The translations under genes and the position numbers were made by a program. Positions 24,825 to 28,135 of a DNA stretch of 28,135 bases are shown piece after piece. A model generated the notes under the pieces. The model was not told the DNA's origin. It worked only from the letters and a program-made list of their open reading frames with translations, and did not search any database. Within the stretch, counting starts at the first letter, position 1. The number at the start of each line of letters is the position of its first letter. This DNA comes from Zoogloeaceae bacterium (GTDB lineage: Bacteria; Pseudomonadota; Gammaproteobacteria; Burkholderiales; Rhodocyclaceae), in the NCBI GenBank assembly GCA_031259605.1, contig JAIRLE010000095.1, positions 1 to 28,135 of the forward strand. The letters run 5' to 3'.

Positions 24825-25122
24825 CGGAGGACAGAGAACGGAAGATGAAGGGATTGAGGATTTTTGGCCGGGAGAACATGCGGCTTCCTCTTGTCGCGGG
24901 TTGCGGCACATGGGAAGCGGGAGGATTCAAAACCTGCGCCGCCGCTTGTTTCTCTCTCTCTCTCTCTTGCGGGAGAGAGTGTTCCGGCAGGGGCGAGAGA
25001 GGGTGGCGTTCCATGCGGCGCAGCCGCAAACCTCCTGTCTTCCGGGATGAATGCCGTGATGGATATGGAGCGTTTTTCATGCTCAGTCCCTGCGTTTCCT
25101 GTGAAGCGCCGCCCGCAAGGGC
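24825..25122. other. Gene-free stretch with degenerate intergenic repeats before glnE
   Basis: No gene is supported here. A CT-rich microsatellite (TCTCTCTCTC, 24951-24966) runs into TTGCGGGAGAGAG and then GGCGAGAGAGGGTGGCGTTCCATG (to about 25014). This parallels 17513-17580 (GCGGGAGAGGGTGG, then CGCCGGGAGAGGGGCGGCG, TTCCCATGG). A GGACAGAGAACGGAAGATGA at 24829-24848 loosely resembles the repeat at the ends of the convergent genes near 17450 and 17610. Confidence 0.5.
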
Positions 25123-25128
25123 TACAAT
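25123..25128 (+). promoter_or_regulatory. Candidate -10 of the glnE promoter
   Basis: TACAAT (five of six to consensus) lies 26 nt before the glnE ATG, allowing a leader of about 20 nt. The expected -35 position shows only poor matches. Confidence 0.4.
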
Positions 25129-25154
25129 GACCGTTTTCTGAAAAAACAGCGGGC

Positions 25155-27884
25155 ATGAACGTTTCGGATGATCGTTTGCAGGCCGCGCCTTTCATAATGC
25201 CGGAAGAATGGGCGGGCGCGTTGGCGCACAGCCGGTATTTGCGGCAACTGTTCGCGGCAAGACCGGAATTGCCGCAACAGGTGGCGCGGGATTGGCAATG
25301 GCCGCTGGCGGAAGATACGCTGCGGGCGGCGCTTCTTCCGCCCGCGACGGACGAAAAAACCTTGCAGCGACAGTTGCGGCAGATGCGCCAGCGGGCGATG
25401 GCGCAGATCGAATTGCGCGATCTGTGCCATCACGCGGAGCTCGACGAAGTGATGGAAAGCATGACCCTGCTTGCCGACGTGGCGACCAACGCGGCGCTGG
25501 CCTTTCATCACGCGGCGCTGGCCAGGGACCATGGCGAGCCGCTGGATCGCGAGGGCTTGCCGCAGCGCCTGATGGTCATCGGCATGGGCAAGCTGGGCGG
25601 GCGCGAACTGAATGTCTCTTCCGACGTGGATTACATCTTCGTCTATCCGGAAGACGGCGAGACGGCTGGCCCGAAAAAGATCGACAATTTCGATTTCTTC
25701 ACCCGCCTGGGCAAGCGCCTGATTGCCGCACTGGGCGAGATCACCGCCGATGGGCAGGTGTTTCGCGTCGATATGCGCCTTCGCCCCAACGGCGATTCCG
25801 GGCCGCTGGTTTCCTCCATCGCCGCGCTGGAACACTATTTCATCGCCCAGGGACGCGAATGGGAACGCTACGCCTGGATCAAGGCGCGCGTCATGAACAG
25901 CGGCGACAACGCGCAGGCGCAGTGGATGGACGTTCTGCAAAAAACCGCGCACCCCTTTGTTTTTCGCCGCTATCTGGATTTTGGCGCCATCAACGCCATG
26001 CGTGAGCTGCACGCGCAGATCCGCCGCGAAGTGACGCGCAAGGATCGGGCGGATCACCTCAAACTGGGGCCGGGCGGCATTCGGGAAATCGAATTCATCG
26101 CCCAGGTGTTCCAGTTGATACGCGGCGGACGCGACACCCGCCTGCAAATTCGCCCCACGCTCGCCGTGCTCTCCCGGCTGGCCGAACGCTGCATCCTGCC
26201 GGCGGATACCGAAGCCGAGTTGCATCTGGCCTACAAATTCCTGAGGAAGCTTGAACACCGCCTGCAATATGTGGAAGACCAGCAGACCCACAGTCTGCCC
26301 ACGGAGGCGGCGGCGCGCCAGAGCATTGCGCTCAGCATGGGCTGCGCCCACTGGGAAGCGCTGCTGGAACGGCTGAATGCCCATCGAGAAAAGGTCAGCG
26401 CCCATTTCGAGGCGGTGTTTTCCGATCCCGGCGAGGCGGTGCATCCCCTGACCGATCTCTGGCTGGGCGAATTGCCGACGGAGGCGGGCGTGGCGAAATT
26501 TGCGGAAATCGGCTTTCGTCATCCGCAGGAAGCCTGGACGCGGCTTGCCGCCCTGCGCGCCTCCGGGCGTTATCAGCAATTGCCCGCCAGCAACCGGGCG
26601 CGTCTGAACGTGGTCGGGCCGCGTCTGCTGCATGTCGTCAGCACCTTGCCGGAACCGGATCTGGCGTTGGGGCGCAGCCTGGACCTGCTTGAGCAAATCG
26701 CCCGACGGGGCGCTTATCTGGCGCTGTTGCAGCAGTATCCGCAGACGCTGGAGAAAGTCGCCCGCATGGTCAGCGCTTCCTCCTGGGCGGCCGATTATCT
26801 CAACCAGCACCCCTTGCTGCTCGATGAACTGCTCGACGCCCGTCTGCTGGATACGGCGACAGACTGGGCTGTTTTCCGCGAAGAACTCGCGCATATGCTG
26901 GCGGACGCGGCGGGCGATACCGAACGGGAAATGGACGTGTTGCGCGAACTGCATCATGCCCAGGTCTTCCGTCTGCTGGCGCAGGATTTGGCGGGGCTGC
27001 ACACCATCGAGCGCATTTCCGACCATCTGACGCAACTGGCGGACATTCTGCTGGAAACCACGCTTTCCCTCTGCTGGCAAAAACTTGCCGGCGCGCACCG
27101 GGAAAAACCGGCCTTCGCCATCATCGGCTATGGCAAGCTGGGCGGCAAGGAACTGGGCTACGCCTCCGATCTCGACCTTGTTTACTTGCGCGACGACGCC
27201 GACACGCATCCCGACGCCGAACGCAATTACACCCGGCTGGGCCAGCGCATCAATACCTGGCTGGCCAACCGCACGGCGGCCGGACAACTTTTCGAGACCG
27301 ACCTGCGCCTTCGACCCAACGGCGATTCCGGTCTGCTGGTCTGTACGCTGGAAGCCTTCCGCGACTACCAGCTCGAACATGCCTGGGTGTGGGAACATCA
27401 GGCGCTGACCCGCGCCCGTTTCATCGCGGGCGACGCCGAACTCGGAAGCCGTTTCGAGGCGGTGCGCAAGGAAGTGCTCTGCCAGCGGCGCGATCTGCCC
27501 GACTTCAAGGCAAAAGTGCTCGCCATGCGCCGGAAGATACACGACAACCACGCCAGCAAGGACATCAGCCTTTTTGACCTGAAGCACGACCCCGGCGGCA
27601 TCATCGACGTGGAATTCATCGTGCAGTATCTGGTGCTCGGTCACGCCCATCGCTATCCCGAACTGACCGCCAATCTGGGGAATATCGCCCTGCTGAGGAT
27701 GGCGGCAAGTCTGGGACTGATTCCGGCAAGAGCGGCGGAGGATGTACGCGACGCCTACCGCGAATACCGGCGGCTGCAACACGGCAAACGCCTGAACGAC
27801 GCGCCTTTGCGCCTGCCGCGCGCGCAAGTCGAGACGCGGATTGCCGCCGTTGTGGCGCTCTGGAACCTGCTTTTCCGCGCATAG
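25155..27884 (+). CDS. glnE: Bifunctional glutamine synthetase adenylyltransferase/deadenylase
   Basis: GlnE adds AMP to glutamine synthetase when nitrogen is ample and removes it when scarce, directed by PII. The 909-residue product has two nucleotidyltransferase domains. The N-terminal deadenylase has GMGKLGGRELNVSSDVDYIF (143-162, Asp157 and Asp159). The C-terminal adenylylase has GYGKLGGKELGYASDLDLVY (658-677, Asp672 and Asp674). Each is followed by VDMRLRPNGDSGPL or TDLRLRPNGDSGLL, and the linking helical regions are typical. Length is close to E. coli GlnE (946). No strong ribosome binding site precedes the ATG. mtnA begins at the next base after the stop. Confidence 0.97.
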   Translation: MNVSDDRLQAAPFIMPEEWAGALAHSRYLRQLFAARPELPQQVARDWQWPLAEDTLRAALLPPATDEKTLQRQLRQMRQRAMAQIELRDLCHHAELDEVMESMTLLADVATNAALAFHHAALARDHGEPLDREGLPQRLMVIGMGKLGGRELNVSSDVDYIFVYPEDGETAGPKKIDNFDFFTRLGKRLIAALGEITADGQVFRVDMRLRPNGDSGPLVSSIAALEHYFIAQGREWERYAWIKARVMNSGDNAQAQWMDVLQKTAHPFVFRRYLDFGAINAMRELHAQIRREVTRKDRADHLKLGPGGIREIEFIAQVFQLIRGGRDTRLQIRPTLAVLSRLAERCILPADTEAELHLAYKFLRKLEHRLQYVEDQQTHSLPTEAAARQSIALSMGCAHWEALLERLNAHREKVSAHFEAVFSDPGEAVHPLTDLWLGELPTEAGVAKFAEIGFRHPQEAWTRLAALRASGRYQQLPASNRARLNVVGPRLLHVVSTLPEPDLALGRSLDLLEQIARRGAYLALLQQYPQTLEKVARMVSASSWAADYLNQHPLLLDELLDARLLDTATDWAVFREELAHMLADAAGDTEREMDVLRELHHAQVFRLLAQDLAGLHTIERISDHLTQLADILLETTLSLCWQKLAGAHREKPAFAIIGYGKLGGKELGYASDLDLVYLRDDADTHPDAERNYTRLGQRINTWLANRTAAGQLFETDLRLRPNGDSGLLVCTLEAFRDYQLEHAWVWEHQALTRARFIAGDAELGSRFEAVRKEVLCQRRDLPDFKAKVLAMRRKIHDNHASKDISLFDLKHDPGGIIDVEFIVQYLVLGHAHRYPELTANLGNIALLRMAASLGLIPARAAEDVRDAYREYRRLQHGKRLNDAPLRLPRAQVETRIAAVVALWNLLFRA

Positions 27885-28135
27885 ATGAATAAAACCGCGC
27901 ATTCGTCCCGCCCCCTGCGCCGTAGTCTGGACACGGAAAAACAGGAGCGCGTGGAGATTCTCGATCAGACGCAACTCCCCTGGCGCGAAGTCTGGCTGCG
28001 CCTGGAAACGCTGACGGACGCCGAATGCGCCATCCGCGGCATGCAGGTGCGCGGCGCGCCCCTGATCGGCGTCACGGCGGCCTATGGCCTGGCGCTGGCG
28101 CTGGGGCAGGACGCCAGCGACGCCGCCGTGAATGA
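27885..28135 (+). CDS. mtnA: Methylthioribose-1-phosphate isomerase MtnA (5' part, cut by window end)
   Basis: MtnA converts 5-methylthioribose-1-phosphate to the ribulose form in methionine salvage. The 83 complete codons before the window ends encode ILDQTQLPWREVWLRLETL (25-43), then IRGMQVRGAPLIGVTAAYG (50-68). These match the family N-terminal signature (ILDQT and MRVRGAPAIGxxAAYG). The ATG abuts the glnE TAG with no gap; a GTG at 27951 is another possible start. Ile/Leu replaces Ala at one position of RGAPAIG. Co-transcription with glnE is likely from the spacing. Confidence 0.9.
   Translation, partial: MNKTAHSSRPLRRSLDTEKQERVEILDQTQLPWREVWLRLETLTDAECAIRGMQVRGAPLIGVTAAYGLALALGQDASDAAVN

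Noticed and set aside
24845..25141. 98- and 88-codon frames in the gap before glnE
   Set aside because: They run through the CT microsatellite and repeat sequence and show no domain.
25122..27974. A 950-codon open frame antisense to all of glnE, and similar ones over pilY1 (8881-10899), purA (1409-2884) and hypD (62-1354)
   Set aside because: For glnE, pilY1 and purA I checked that the antisense codons are in exact register with the sense codons. Stops then arise only from sense TTA, CTA or TCA, which this GC-rich codon usage avoids. The translated products have no recognisable domains, and the sense genes are clear.

Overview
The window is about 28 kb of a GC-rich chromosome. It is most likely from a betaproteobacterium of the Rhodocyclales/Nitrosomonadales type. 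The main evidence is the hfq-hflX-hflK-hflC-DUF2065-hisZ-purA operon, a PhaM-like polyhydroxybutyrate granule protein, a dapD-pilU pair, an MFS-ssb pair, a WaaC heptosyltransferase (Gram-negative) and type IV pilus genes. The genus cannot be fixed from the sequence. The content is mostly chromosomal housekeeping. There is no phage, integrase, transposase gene, CRISPR array, tRNA or rRNA that I can see.

Layout: (1) 1-1255, hypD (hydrogenase Fe(CN)2CO cofactor assembly) on +, preceded directly by a structured ~117-bp repeat. (2) 1397-7647, a tight minus-strand operon running hfq, hflX, hflK, hflC, DUF2065, hisZ, purA, with four successive stop/start contacts. (3) 7729-8468, a minus-strand fliW unit with its own terminator, preceded by a second copy of the hypD-leader repeat and bracketed by two halves of a palindromic repeat. 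(4) 8737-13179, a large pilY1-type pilus tip/adhesin gene on +. (5) 13190-15477, a palindromic terminator, then mltA-waaC on minus (murein and LPS core). (6) 15522-17455, a DUF815 AAA ATPase coupled to a MutT-ThiE fusion on +, facing a NadM-Nudix fusion and a PepP-type aminopeptidase on minus (17604-19999). (7) 20064-22151, dapD and pilU on minus. (8) 22406-24756, an MFS transporter, ssb and a PhaM-like protein on +, closed by a textbook terminator. (9) 25155-28135, glnE followed without a gap by the 5' part of mtnA.

Functional links: hflX/hflK/hflC/hfq cover ribosome rescue, FtsH control and sRNA biology, and hisZ and purA cover histidine and AMP synthesis. PilY1 and PilU are parts of the type IVa pilus assembled elsewhere. 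FliW normally titrates flagellin and CsrA. GlnE and PhaM point to nitrogen-status control and carbon storage. HypD implies a [NiFe] hydrogenase elsewhere in the genome.

The most unusual content is between the genes. A ~118-bp element with three potential hairpins occurs in the same orientation directly upstream of both hypD and fliW, with paired changes in the first hairpin. A palindromic repeat appears whole at 13190-13234 (where it supplies the waaC stop codon). It also appears split in two around fliW, as if a ~690-bp fliW cassette had been inserted into it. A mirrored repeat encodes the last codons of two convergent Nudix-fusion genes at 17445-17614. All alignments were done by eye.
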